Assembly: GCA_009829735.1 (NCBI GenBank)
Contig: CM020619.1
Location: 2,362,590-2,426,589 of the forward strand
Reading direction: 5' to 3'
Source of the DNA: Pyropia yezoensis
Taxonomy: Eukaryota; Rhodophyta; Bangiophyceae; Bangiales; Bangiaceae
Length of the DNA stretch: 64,000 nt
Position numbers and translations under genes: made by a program. The notes below the pieces were generated by a model. It was given only the letters and a program-made list of their open reading frames with translations. It did no database searches and was not told the DNA's origin. Numbering within the stretch: the stretch's first letter is position 1; every line of letters starts with the position of its first letter. Shown one piece after another: positions 54,881-64,000 of the stretch.

Positions 54881-55228
54881 TCATTGGAGAGTTGTCACGG
54901 AGTCGCGCATGGAGGGGGACGGGGAAATGATGGCATTGGATGCTTTGGTAGTCATGAGGGCCGTTACCCAGTGCTTTTCATGTATGTACGCACGGCATCA
55001 TGCACGATGTAAAAATCCTGACACTTGCGTCACCCTCCTTTGTATATCTACGCCCACTTGCTTTTTCCCGTTGACCTGTACTACCCCCATCAGGAGGCGG
55101 CCTGCTGGCGGCAGCGTCCATAGCAGCCCTTCTTCCTTCCGGCGCGCTACCCCCACCCCCTGGCCATCGGCAAGCCGCTCCTATTGCCTGCAACTTTGCA
55201 ACGCCCGTCGCGGCGGCCCCACGCCGTA
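54881..55228. other. intergenic, nothing recognised
   Basis: Mixed sequence between the transposase and the proline-rich frame. No terminal repeat matching the region upstream of the transposase was found by eye. Confidence 0.35.
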
Positions 55229-57160
55229 ATGACGGGCGAGGCTACACCCATTACGGACATGGATGGTGTGCAGGCGGTCGTCAACACTGCGGGTGCGGCC
55301 ATCACCTCCGCGCCCGGCATCTCTCGAGTCCCACCTCCGCCCTCAAGTGAGGCGCCCGGCGAGGCAAGGGCGCCCCGAATTACTGACGCGCTACCCACCC
55401 GTCAAGCTGCAAGTATGGCATCCCCAATCGGGGCAGCAGGCGGCCACCTCCCCTCCCTGGCGACTGCAGCGCCGCTTAACCAACCTGCGGCTGGGGACCG
55501 CTACCCTTCCCGCCGACTGGGGTGCTGCCTCCCTCTACGGCTGTTGTTCCCCCCCCACCTCGCCCGCGTCTGGCGGTCCGCCCCCCCCCCTCGGCGGCTG
55601 GCGCGGCGTCCCCCCTCCACGATTGCTGGCGCGCCGCACCTCCCTCCGATGGATAGCGTGACCCGTACCTACACGGAAGCTGGCGTTCCGCCAACGCTCC
55701 TGGCAGGTGGCAAGCCTTGCCTCCCCCTAGCGTCTGGGGTGCCGCCTCCTATCTCGGAGATTGGCACGCCCGCGCCCCGTCCGCGGCTGGCGAGCCGCGC
55801 ACCCCCCGGACGGCTGGCGGGCCGCTCTTCCCCCTCGGGGGCGGGCGCGCTGCCCCTGCCCCCGACGGGTGGCGCCACTCGTGTTGACGGGGCTCCTGGT
55901 GTTCCACTGGCTCGCCCGTCAGGTGGCGCGCCGCCCCCTGTGCCAGTGGCCGGGGTACCGCCACACCCGCAGGGGATTGGCGTGCTGCCCCCTCCGCCGG
56001 CTGCCGGCGTGCTGAGCGCTCCCCACGCAGTCGCTGTGGAGCATCCCACCCTGGCCGCTGACGTGCCCCCGCCCCCTCGTGAGGCAGCCGTGCGCCCCCC
56101 CTCTCTGGTGGCTGGCGTGCCACCCCCTTCTCTGATGGCGTACGTGCCGCCGCCCCCCGCAGCGGCTGCCCCGCCACCTCCCCCGCCGGCTGCTGTGCCG
56201 CGGGCCCCCACGGCAGCCGTCGTGCCCCCCCTCCCCCAAGGCACTGCCGCCTCTCCCTGGGTGGCGCATGTGCCGCCGCCGCCCGCAGTGGCTGGCGTGC
56301 CACCTCCCCCGCCGGATGGTGTGCCGAGGGCCCCCACGGCAGCCGTCATTCCCCCTATCCCCCAAGGCATTGCCACGTCTTTCTGGGTGGCTGATGTGCC
56401 GCCACCCCCCGCAGCGGCTGGCGTGCCACCTCTTCCGCCGACTGGGGTGCCGCGGACCCCCACGGCAGCCGTCCTGCCCCCTCCCCCCCAAGGCATTGCC
56501 TCGTCTCCCTGGGTGGCGCTTCCTCGCCCGTCGCCGGCTCGGCGAGGAACTGGTGTCGCGCGATCCCGGGCCCGCACCAATGGGCGTGGAGGATTCTTCC
56601 AAGCGGTGGGGAGCCGGTCGATCCTCCGCACGGTGCGGAAACTCAACAAGCCTATCGCCAAGATCAACGTGTACGATTCCGTTTTAGGGATTTCTGAGAA
56701 CGACCGTCCAGAATTGACGATCTTGCTCGCTGACGCGATGGGGTACCTGCCGAACAAGACTTTCTGCAACCACTCACGGGCGCAGCTGACAGCAGAAATT
56801 TCTCATATGGAAGGTGGCGAGCCGCGTCTCGCGGTCTGCATTGGAAGCTTTGGAGACTGTGCACTACTCCCCGCGATCTCCCAGGGCGGCAATGGCCGCT
56901 TCCTATCACTGGCCAACCTTTCTCTTTGGCGCCGCACCACTCTCTCTCCCCCTCCGACTCGAGCTCTCCCCCCCCCTCTATCTATTCCTTACCTTCATTC
57001 GCGTATTGACCGGCAGCCTGCTGAGCGACACCCTTCGTCGTCGCCTCGGGCGGGGGCGGCGGCGGCGGCCGCGGGTTCGGAAGCCCCGACGCCAGCCGTG
57101 GCGGCGGCGGCTGACGTGGCCGCCGCGGCCGCGGCCGACCCCCCCGTGCCGTCGCTGTGA
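55229..57160 (+). CDS. proline-rich repeat protein with unrecognised C-terminal domain
   Basis: 643 codons from ATG 55229. Residues about 60-430 are Pro/Ala/Val-rich with degenerate GVPPPP phrases, ending in three tandem 42-residue repeats (126 bp each, 56144-56521; unit marker RAPTAAV...PQG.A.S.WVA). A different, specific segment follows (about 440-565: SRSILRTVRKLNKPIAKIN, NDRPELTILLADAMGYLP, EPRLAVCIGSFGDCALLP) that looks folded but fits no family I know. The last 60 residues fall back into poly-Ala and may be beyond the true end. A nuclear or scaffold role could be imagined, but nothing shows it. It follows the transposase gene by 350 bp, on the same strand; no link is proven. Confidence 0.5.
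   Translation: MTGEATPITDMDGVQAVVNTAGAAITSAPGISRVPPPPSSEAPGEARAPRITDALPTRQAASMASPIGAAGGHLPSLATAAPLNQPAAGDRYPSRRLGCCLPLRLLFPPHLARVWRSAPPPRRLARRPPSTIAGAPHLPPMDSVTRTYTEAGVPPTLLAGGKPCLPLASGVPPPISEIGTPAPRPRLASRAPPGRLAGRSSPSGAGALPLPPTGGATRVDGAPGVPLARPSGGAPPPVPVAGVPPHPQGIGVLPPPPAAGVLSAPHAVAVEHPTLAADVPPPPREAAVRPPSLVAGVPPPSLMAYVPPPPAAAAPPPPPPAAVPRAPTAAVVPPLPQGTAASPWVAHVPPPPAVAGVPPPPPDGVPRAPTAAVIPPIPQGIATSFWVADVPPPPAAAGVPPLPPTGVPRTPTAAVLPPPPQGIASSPWVALPRPSPARRGTGVARSRARTNGRGGFFQAVGSRSILRTVRKLNKPIAKINVYDSVLGISENDRPELTILLADAMGYLPNKTFCNHSRAQLTAEISHMEGGEPRLAVCIGSFGDCALLPAISQGGNGRFLSLANLSLWRRTTLSPPPTRALPPPLSIPYLHSRIDRQPAERHPSSSPRAGAAAAAAGSEAPTPAVAAAADVAAAAAADPPVPSL
56144..56521 (+). repeat. three tandem 126-bp coding repeats
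   Basis: Units begin at 56144, 56270 and 56396 with GTGCCGCC. The spacing is exactly 126 bp and the frame is kept, giving 42-residue repeats in the proline-rich protein. Unit-to-unit differences are scattered substitutions. Confidence 0.85.
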
Positions 57161-58116
57161 GCGCGCGCCCCGTCGCAGACGGCGGTCGCGTTAGTGGACG
57201 ACGCAGTGACGGCCGAGGGACTGCACCTCGGCGCCGTCATCAACACCGCCGACCTCGGCGGCGGGGCCCCCGCCACCACTACTGCCAACAGCAGCAGCGG
57301 CAGTGGCAGCGGTAGCGGAGGTGGCGATGTTGGCGGGCGTGGGGGGGTGGTGGCCGGCAGCCGCCGCCGCTGACGACCGTCGACCATCACAGGGCGTCCG
57401 TCGGGGTGGGCCTCCACATCGCGTGCGCAGTGGGCGTGGACGCGGCGTGGCCGAGGGGCGGCCGCCACGCGGCGCTCAGCTTCCGCTTCCTCGATCGGAC
57501 TGTCGCCAAGCTCGACCCGCCCCGCCTGCCGCTCCGCGACCCGGGCGCGTCCAAGAGGCCCTTGAGGCCGTCGAGCAAGAACTAGGGCACCTGGATAGAC
57601 TTACTGTAGCCCGTCTCACCCGGCACGACCGTCACCGAGTGTTGGCGACGGTGCAGATCATTTCCTCCAGCGAAGGCCAGGTGGGCAGCTTGGGCTGGTT
57701 GGCCGCCATCTAGCCCGTAGCCGCCCCGTCCACGGGGCTGCGCCCAACCACCCCCAGGGTGTCCTCGGCCGCCCCGCGGAAGGGCACGCCGCCCCCCCCC
57801 CGCCTCCGCCTCAACGTCCATGACGTCACCACCGCGGCCGAGGGCACCCGCATCCCCTGGACGTGCATCGTCGCGGCGTCGCCAATCCCGCAGCGCACGA
57901 GGACCGCAATGCACAGCCCCCTTGACCCCGCCTCACACATCCTCCGAAGCGCAATCGCAGGCCGCTGCCGTCCAACAAGTCGGTACCGCCTAATCATCTC
58001 CCTCGACCACCACAATGTGGTTGTGCACGAGCAGCACACAGAAGACGTAGCGGACGTTCCCCGACAGACTGAAGTTCTGCTTGTACCGCTTCAACGACAC
58101 TGAACCACCCGATATT
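57161..58116. other. GC-rich, no confident gene
   Basis: Ala/Arg/Pro-coding frames on both strands without recognised domains. Frames at 57710-58039 and 57759-58103 overlap on opposite strands and neither stands out. Confidence 0.35.
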
Positions 58117-58228
58117 GTGCGTCCCGTAAAAAGTGGACGTGCACTGGTCGGGCAGTGTGGGTATTGGTCCAGTGGCCGATATTTGACATGAACACAACAC
58201 GTGCACGCCCACTTTTTACGGGACGCAC
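58117..58228. mobile_element. 112-bp MITE, copy 2
   Basis: Terminal inverted repeats of 28 bp match at 27 positions (GTGCGTCCCGTAAAAAGTGG at the left end). The spacer (GTGGCCGATATTTGACATGA) is shared with copy 1 at 41087-41201. It is non-coding. It sits 55 bp from the truncated LTR. Confidence 0.75.
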
Positions 58229-58282
58229 TAGAAGACGTTCCGCACGTGATACCGCGTCCCGTCAGGAGCGGTCTTGTCAATC

Positions 58283-58694
58283 AGCTGGTCTGACCCGTTT
58301 CTCCCGTTGCATTTGATCCCGAATTTCCCTAAGTCAGGGATACTTTGCTTGATAGTAGATCCAACATGGATTTGAGGGTTTTCTGCGTTTTATCGTCTTG
58401 AATTTTCGAGTGGCCCCGTGGGCAGGTGCTGGGGTGGGAGATTCCGAGTGGCGAGACTCTGAGCGGACCCTGGAGGGATAAGGGGAGGGACAGCGAGGCT
58501 TGGCCTCGCTTCCCCGTCCCGACCAAGAAACTGTTGGCCCACACACCATCTTCTTGTTTCGTCGAGGGGGCTCTGCCCCACAACAGAGATGGCGTGTGTG
58601 CGACTTACACTTCTTCCGCTTTCCCCGAGAAGGGAGGCGGCCCTTGTGCACCGCCCGAACCTGTGTGCTGTGCGCGCGAGTGGTATTTGCCGCA
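58283..58694 (+). repeat. truncated solo LTR of the element A/B family
   Basis: About 412 bp homologous, in the same orientation, to the 469-bp LTR of element B. It lacks roughly the first 50 bp and ends in a changed TGCCGCA. No internal element sequence adjoins it. An old relic. Confidence 0.8.
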
Positions 58695-59340
58695 CGTGGC
58701 AGCAGCGGCTCTGCTGGCAGCGCCAGCCTTCAGGCTCGCAGCCGCCGCAACTGCCGCTGAGGGTGGCGAGGACTAATGGTGCATTCCATATAGCAAGTCA
58801 CCTGAAGAGACCCATCTTTGTAGCACTCTCCTGACACCGTGCATTACGGGAGCCACTCGGTTCGTTTTCTGCTCGAGTACAGTGCTTATAAACATAGATT
58901 TACACTGTTTATCTGTCCTTTTGTTCATGGTCCCGTACGCTCAAAATTAAAACACTCTGTTCGTTGGCAAGACCGCCGCTCAAACCAATCGCATATATCC
59001 ACAACTCGTCCGTTTTTTGGACTTTTAATTGCACTTGTACGGCTCGCCGTGCGTTAGTCGCCTAGGGGTCACAGCAGAGTAGGTTCTTCAACCGTGTCAC
59101 GATATTTTGCTTCTCTGTTGAGACAGTGAAGAACACACGGCTTGTTCTTCTTCTCCGCCAGATCCGACAAACAATCGGCTACGGGGGCTACCTGAAAGTA
59201 CAATGACACGAAAAAACAAAGTGTGGACTGAGAAACGTTGCCGTGAAGCGCTGTCGTTTCTCCAGACACGCCTCTGCGCTTCACCCACCGTCGACTCGCG
59301 CTCTTGCACGACGGTTGCACCGCGAACTGTACGCTACCAC
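58695..59340. other. no gene seen
   Basis: Relatively AT-rich sequence, 58850-59060 in particular. No protein-like frame was recognised before the pyrimidine-rich leader of the HTH relic. Confidence 0.35.
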
Positions 59341-59388
59341 CTTCTCCTCCCCTCATCCTCCTGCCCCCGCAAGCTCCTTCCCCTCACC
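59341..59388 (+). promoter_or_regulatory. pyrimidine-rich leader of the HTH relic
   Basis: A C/T-rich tract immediately upstream of ATG 59389, matching the leader type seen at other genes in the window. Confidence 0.35.
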
Positions 59389-59835
59389 ATGTCGTCTGCG
59401 GCACAGATTGCTGCTGCTGGTGGCCCGTCACGTCGGCGCCGCGGCCCCTACCGTTTGATTAAGGAGACGGCCACTCTCCCGGACATCGTCCGCCGGTTCT
59501 TTGAGGGGTAGCGCGCCGCGGGCCACGCCAAATACATCGCTCACTGGGTGGCACGCACGGCGGGCGCCACCGGTGTAAGCGAGCGCTCTGTTTGGCGCGT
59601 GCGGGATAAGGACTTCTTTGAGTCCCTACCGGACACGGATGAGCGCGAGCGGCGAGTACGCGAGTCGCGAACTTCCCCCGCTGAGAGTGCGCGCGAGCGT
59701 GACGCAGTGTACCAGCAGTAAGAGAACCGTGCACTTCTTATTGTTGACTCTACTCTCGAGTATCAGACTACCGCGGCCACGGTGCACGCCGCGACCGGCC
59801 TTGGCGTCCCCCCGACCATATCGCGGGAGACAAGG
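59389..59835 (+). pseudogene. N-terminal remnant of a helix-turn-helix DNA transposase
   Basis: From ATG 59389 (context CACCATGTCG) the frame reads a basic start (RRRRGPYRLIKE), a helix (LPDIVRRFFEG), a TAG at 59509, then an HTH-like block (ATGVSERSVWRVRDKDF) and a TAA at 59719. The same frame then continues with a second HTH-like block (TTAATVHAATGLGVPPTIS). The pattern, a tGvSerTV-type recognition helix followed by a second helix pair, is typical of paired HTH N-termini in Tc1/mariner-like transposases. The catalytic DDE half is missing, probably lost before element D arrived at 60099. Two in-frame stops and truncation make it a relic. Confidence 0.4.
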
Positions 59836-60098
59836 CTATTGGCCGAAGCGGGCTGTGTAGCATCCCTGGCCCCGACTTGGCGCCGACCCGGGACTGCAAC
59901 CAGAGGGCACCAGGTGCCAGAACTAGCGCGCCGTGTGGTGATGGTTGGCGGCCGTGGCCCGTGCCCGGCACTGGGATGCGGTGGACCACGCCATCCACAC
60001 CTGAGAGAGGGATTTTTGATGGGTTTTTGCATACTTGTGAGGGACTTGATTTGAGAGAATTTGAGCGTGAGATTAGTGAGGGAGAATAGAATTAGTAG

Positions 60099-60429
60099 TG
60101 ATAGTGGCCCCCGACCTGACGAGGTTAGACTCGGGTCGGGGCCATTCGGGGGTATGGGGGGGCTACCTGGGCAACGTGCCAAGGCTCCCCCAGATGCACG
60201 TTAACAGGGCCAGCGAGTCGCCCTTCGCCCGCGCCCTAAAGGAAAAAAACAACTGCGCGTTTGCTTTCCTCTTCCCCGTGTGCACTACCGTGCGTATCTG
60301 TTTGCTCTGCGAGAAGGCACGTGAGGCAACAGGCATACCACTCTCGTAGCTCCCCTTTCTGTGTTACCTGTCCCTTTCCCCCGAGGGATATTGACACGTG
60401 TCTGAGAGGATCGAGTTTTATACCACTTA
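60099..60429 (+). repeat. probable 5' LTR of element D
   Basis: Placed by the primer-binding site at its right and weak inverted ends (TGATAGTGG...CCACTTA). It begins with a strong hairpin (GGCCCCCGACC and complement within the first 45 bp). Boundaries are approximate because the partner LTR is outside the window. Confidence 0.5.
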
Positions 60430-60430
60430 T

Positions 60431-60447
60431 TTGGTGGAGCAGCAGGG
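60431..60447 (+). other. primer-binding site of element D
   Basis: TTGGTGGAGCAGCAGGG, identical over 17 bases to the site of element A although the LTRs are unrelated. It is complementary to a tRNA 3' end including CCA. Confidence 0.7.
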
Positions 60448-60636
60448 GATTGGAGTGTTTGAGAAGAGACATACGGGAGAAGCGGTTGGGTTGTTCCTGT
60501 TCTGCCCTCTTCTGTGGTTTGATAATTATTTGCAACCGCTCACGGGAACCCCATTCCAGGCTCTCCAACCCCTCTCTTGTGGTTTTGCGATCTTCGGACA
60601 CGCAGGCAACTGGACTGTGGCTGTCAAGAGACCAAC

Positions 60637-62397
60637 ATGGCTACCCTCCCTGGCACGACGGTGCCCGAAGGGGTAGACCTCGCGTCCCTTGACGCATCCC
60701 TGGTCACCGCGGGGGACGGTGCCCAACTCGGCATTGTCCCTACGGGCGAAGCAGACTTGGGTGTGACATCCGGTAGCGGACTGGAGTCTACAGGCGGCCA
60801 ATCACCTCCTGCTCCCGTTCCTCCGGCTGTTCTTCCTGTGGGAGCCACCCCGGGGTCAACGGCGCTTGAGTCCGCTCGCAGCAGACGTCTCCCTCCTGTC
60901 GGTTCTACTCCTCAACCTCCAGGGATAGCCCCTGGTGTGTTTACTCCTGGACCCACACACGGCAGCTGGGTGTTTTCACCTCTTCCTGTGGGCACTAGCA
61001 GTGCCAGAGGCACCGCTGTCACTGTTTCTGCGGGTCACCCTGAGACCTCGACTTCTGGGACCGGCCAAGCTTTTCCTCCCCTTGCATCCTATGGGGCGGG
61101 GAGCTCCAAGACCGGTAACCGGAGCAGCCGGAGGCGGCGGCGTCGTCGTCGTCGCTCTAGCACCAGCGAGACCAGTTCCTCCAGCTCTGAGAAGGGATAT
61201 AACTGGAACGCACCTCCTGGTCCCACCCGGCGCCGGCTAGTCGAGTTTGACTTCCCTGCCCACCAAGTGGGAGATGCCACCCTGAACTAGGTCACGTATT
61301 GGGGCAACCACCGGCTGGAGAACCAATACCAAGGTTACACCCGGAGAATGGCCAAGAAGATGGTATCCCTGAATCGGCGCATGCAGCCGTGTCTCGGGGG
61401 ACATCCTAAGTTTTATGGGAAGAAGCCGGCGCTTATCTTTGCCTTCCTGCGCCGGTTTGTCAAGGCATGTAACGACAACGATGTGTCCGAGGGCAAGGCT
61501 CTCTACCTCCTGGTTAACTTCATGACCGGAGCAGCGGAACAGCGCTTCGCACAGGTTCTACCAGACTCTGCCGGACACATTGTCGGGCGTACCGTTGGGA
61601 GCTATCCGGAGGCGGTCAACTGGCTCCTGTCCAACTACGCTGACGCGGACTCCCTGCGCAAGGCAGTGGGAAAGTTGAACCGGGCAACCATGGAACGACA
61701 AGAGACTCCAGAGGCCTTCGCCCGCCGTGTCCGGGAGATGAGCGAGGCTTGTGGCAACGTTTTGCCTGAGGTCAGGCTCAAGATGATTTTATCGGAAGGG
61801 CTTCCTGAATATGTTTAAGAGGACGCGGAGAACTACAACCATAAACATCAAGAACATACCTTCCAGCAGTTGATGGCCTACACCCAGGGCTAATACCAGC
61901 AAGCCAAGGCACTCCAGGCTCCCATGGTGTCAACGCCTAAGCCGTTGTCGCGAGTTCGTCCCGGACCCGACAAGTATAAGGGAGGTGATAGCCCTGTACC
62001 GGTACTCGCAGTTGGCGAGGCCTCACCCGTGGGGTCAGGGGACAAGTGGGGCGGCTTCGTTTCTAAGGAGCAACCTTCCCTAGTCGCCCCCAAGCAGGTC
62101 AAGAGCCAGCGTTTCCGGTCTTGTTGGCTGTGCCAGAAGGAGGACCACATGTCCCACCAGTGCCCGACCATTCCCAACGACCTCCAGGATAAGCTCAAGC
62201 GTCAAGGACTGGTGTTTGCAAAGGCGGTAAACTGGGCTGTCCGGCGAGCACCCTCCAAGATGGACAAGGCACAGGTACACGCAATCCGAGTGGCAGCCTT
62301 GCAGAGCATCACGGAGGCTCTGGCAAAGGAAGCTCCTACGGACTTTGACCTGGAGACCGAGACCTCCAAGGAATCCTCGGACTCGGTAAACGAGTAG
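60637..62397 (+). pseudogene. gag: gag region of element D
   Basis: Recognisable parts in order: an N-terminal Pro/Ser/Thr-rich region, an Arg-rich stretch, a capsid-like helical block (about 61400-61815) and a CCHC zinc knuckle (CWLCQKEDHMSHQC, about 62127-62168), then an acidic tail. Broken by a few breaks. Confidence 0.8.
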
Positions 62398-62569
62398 GGC
62401 AGGCGCTCTCCCCAAGTGTCTTCCCGAATCTCCGACGGCAGGGTACTTCTACCCGTTCTCCCATTGCGTGCCGGGAGAACGGACGGCAGTTACCTGCTCA
62501 ACTGGTAGTCGCCTGGACACCCTGTTTGTTAAAGGGGACCTTGCTCGTCTTGCGTAAGGACAACCTCAA

Positions 62570-64000
62570 GATTCATGCTCGTATGCGTGTGGGGGATAGC
62601 CTCCCCCAAGCTGTTACTCCGGTGGTTGACACGGGAGCCGGACCAAGCGTCATCACTGAGAACCTATTACCTCCGGGTTGGCGTCGACATGCCTGCAGAG
62701 CGCCTACCAGAACCCATATTGTCGACGCTTCAGGTCAAACCCTACGACCGCTTGGCCGTCTTCCCGTCGCCATCTATGTCAACAATGAACCAATGCTTTT
62801 TCCCTTTCAGGTAGTCAAGACTCTATCAGTCCCCCTCATCCTAGGCTGGGACTTCCAGAAGCAGCATGACAAGAGTATCCTGCCCGGAGAAGGAAAGGTG
62901 CAGTTCAACCATGGGTTTGTGTCACCGGTGTTGGAGCATCTGGACGCCAAGGTTCGTGTAGTCAAGAACAAGAAGGAACGCATCCCACCCTCTACCTTGA
63001 CTCTCTTCAAACCGGTGCTCCTACCTCCTCGCTCGAAGACCAAGGTTCAAGTAACGACCCGGACTGCTGCAGGTCATTGCCTGATCTACGGACGTAAGGA
63101 ATTTCTGGCGAAACACCGGTTATACTTGGCCCACGGACATCACAAGAAGGTAGAAAGGCACACCCGATTCTCGGTGCTAATCGTCAACGTGAGCCGGAAG
63201 CTAATAACCCTCGCCAAGGGCACCCGAGTTGGTACAGCAGAGCCTTACCGGGGGTCCGCCCGTGCTATGAGCAAGGAAGACCTCTTGAACCTGCAGCAAG
63301 AACTGGCATCCAACTTAACAGCCTTAGACGTACCTCCGAGACAAGAGCAGGATAGCAGCGTCACCCCGAAGACTGATCAAGCACCATCCGAGATGCCGAA
63401 GGTTAACCAGGAAAATGTCCCTCCCGACTTGAAGGAGGCCCTGGAGAAGCTTCTCCAGGAGTATCGGCACCTGTGGTCTGGAGAGCTGGGCAAGATGGAC
63501 GCCACCCTACACCGGATTCAACTCAAGCGGATGCCAAGCCAGTACACCTGCAACCATACCGGGCTGGACCTTCATCGCCGGGCTGAGATTGAGAAGCAGG
63601 CTAACAAGATGCTCAAGATGGATGTTATCGAGCCGTCTGATGGCGAGTGGGCCTTCCCGGTGGTAGTCGTCCCGAAACCTGGCGGTCACTTCCCATTCTG
63701 CGCTGACTACAGGCGCCTGAACGAGATGACAGTCAAGGATGTATACCCGATACCCCGGATGGATGATTGCATCGACTTTCTTGGTGATGCCACCCTCTTC
63801 TCAACGCTGGATTGTAATGCCGGTTACTGGAAGATCCCTCTGGCTCACGAGGACAAGGACAAGACTACCTTCACATGCCACCTGGGACTATTTCGATACA
63901 AGCGTCTTCCTTTTGGTCTCACCAATGCTCCGGCGACCTTCCAAAGAGCCTTCGACATCATCCTGTCGTGGCTAAGGTGGAGAACGTGTTTGGTCTACCT
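62570..64000 (+). pseudogene. pol: pol region of element D (partial)
   Basis: Contains an aspartic-protease signature (VVDTGAGPSVI) and the fingers and palm of a Ty3-type reverse transcriptase (VVVVPKPGG, YRRLNEMTVKD, TLDCNAGYWKIP, LPFGLTNAPATFQ), running to the window edge before the catalytic YxDD is complete. Broken by several breaks; RNase H and integrase would lie beyond the window. Confidence 0.8.

Larger units (their letters stand above)
60099..64000 (+). mobile_element. Ty3/gypsy element D, degraded, cut by the window edge
   Basis: An LTR-like segment (about 60099-60429), primer-binding site (60431-60447), gag region (about 60637-62397) and pol region (from about 62570 to the edge), all on the plus strand. 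It is a different family from A/B: the LTR is unrelated and no convergent frame or palindrome array is seen. It is broken, with several breaks in both gag and pol. The 3' half lies outside the window. Confidence 0.85.

Noticed and set aside
51085-55228. Terminal inverted repeats of the CACTA-type element
   Set aside because: No CACT(A/G) ends or matching inverted pair could be found by eye on both sides of the transposase, so no element boundaries are given.

Overview
The window looks like nuclear DNA of a GC-rich, probably unicellular eukaryote. It holds a histone-fold gene, chromodomain-bearing Ty3/gypsy (chromovirus) elements, a Tnp2/CACTA-type DNA transposon of the kind best known from fungi, MITE-like inverted-repeat elements, and long islands of GCC/GGC triplets with runs of up to 23 G. 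No operon, Shine-Dalgarno site, CRISPR array, rRNA or convincing tRNA was seen. The lineage cannot be fixed from the sequence; fungal and algal or other protist affinities both remain open.

Layout. 1-2.6 kb: a partial minus-strand gene running off the left edge, and a second minus-strand reading frame. 2.6-7 kb: G-tracts and a triplet-rich island with two SUMO-interaction-like motifs. 7.0-7.36 kb: a small inverted-repeat element packed with GCGTAC sites. 7.4-13.7 kb: no sure gene; a perfect 30-bp inverted repeat brackets a GC-rich island and a 500-N assembly gap. 13.7-14.2 kb: a 458-bp MITE-like element. 15.05-15.3 kb: a small gene whose protein ends in a cysteine cluster. 15.9-21.8 kb: GC islands and decayed tandem repeats. 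22.0-22.4 kb: a divergent histone H3 with centromeric-H3 hallmarks.

22.5-35.5 kb is a retroelement block. Element A (minus strand, 22512-31888) has both 469-bp LTRs, gag, a 1327-codon pol ending in a chromodomain, and a convergent 647-codon frame on the opposite strand. Element B (plus strand) is a 5'-truncated relative ending in a third 469-bp LTR. Both carry many short palindromes centred on CAACTTG/CAAGTTG, which are scarce elsewhere in the window.

35.5-42.9 kb: a GC island, a second copy of the 460-bp MITE and a 115-bp MITE. 42.9-43.7 kb: a well-formed 270-codon gene for a probable membrane-associated protein. 44-51 kb: GC islands, one bracketed by inverted repeats. 51.7-54.9 kb: a Tnp2-type transposase gene with one in-frame TGA and one frame change. 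55.2-57.2 kb: a proline-rich reading frame with three 42-residue tandem repeats and an unrecognised C-terminal domain. 58-64 kb: a second 112-bp MITE, a truncated solo LTR, a helix-turn-helix transposase relic and a second, degraded Ty3/gypsy element cut by the window edge.

Several of the better gene calls (the cysteine-tail gene, the H3, the transposase, the HTH relic) are preceded by pyrimidine-rich tracts just upstream of the ATG. This looks like a host leader or promoter habit and helps separate real genes from the many open frames in the GC islands.
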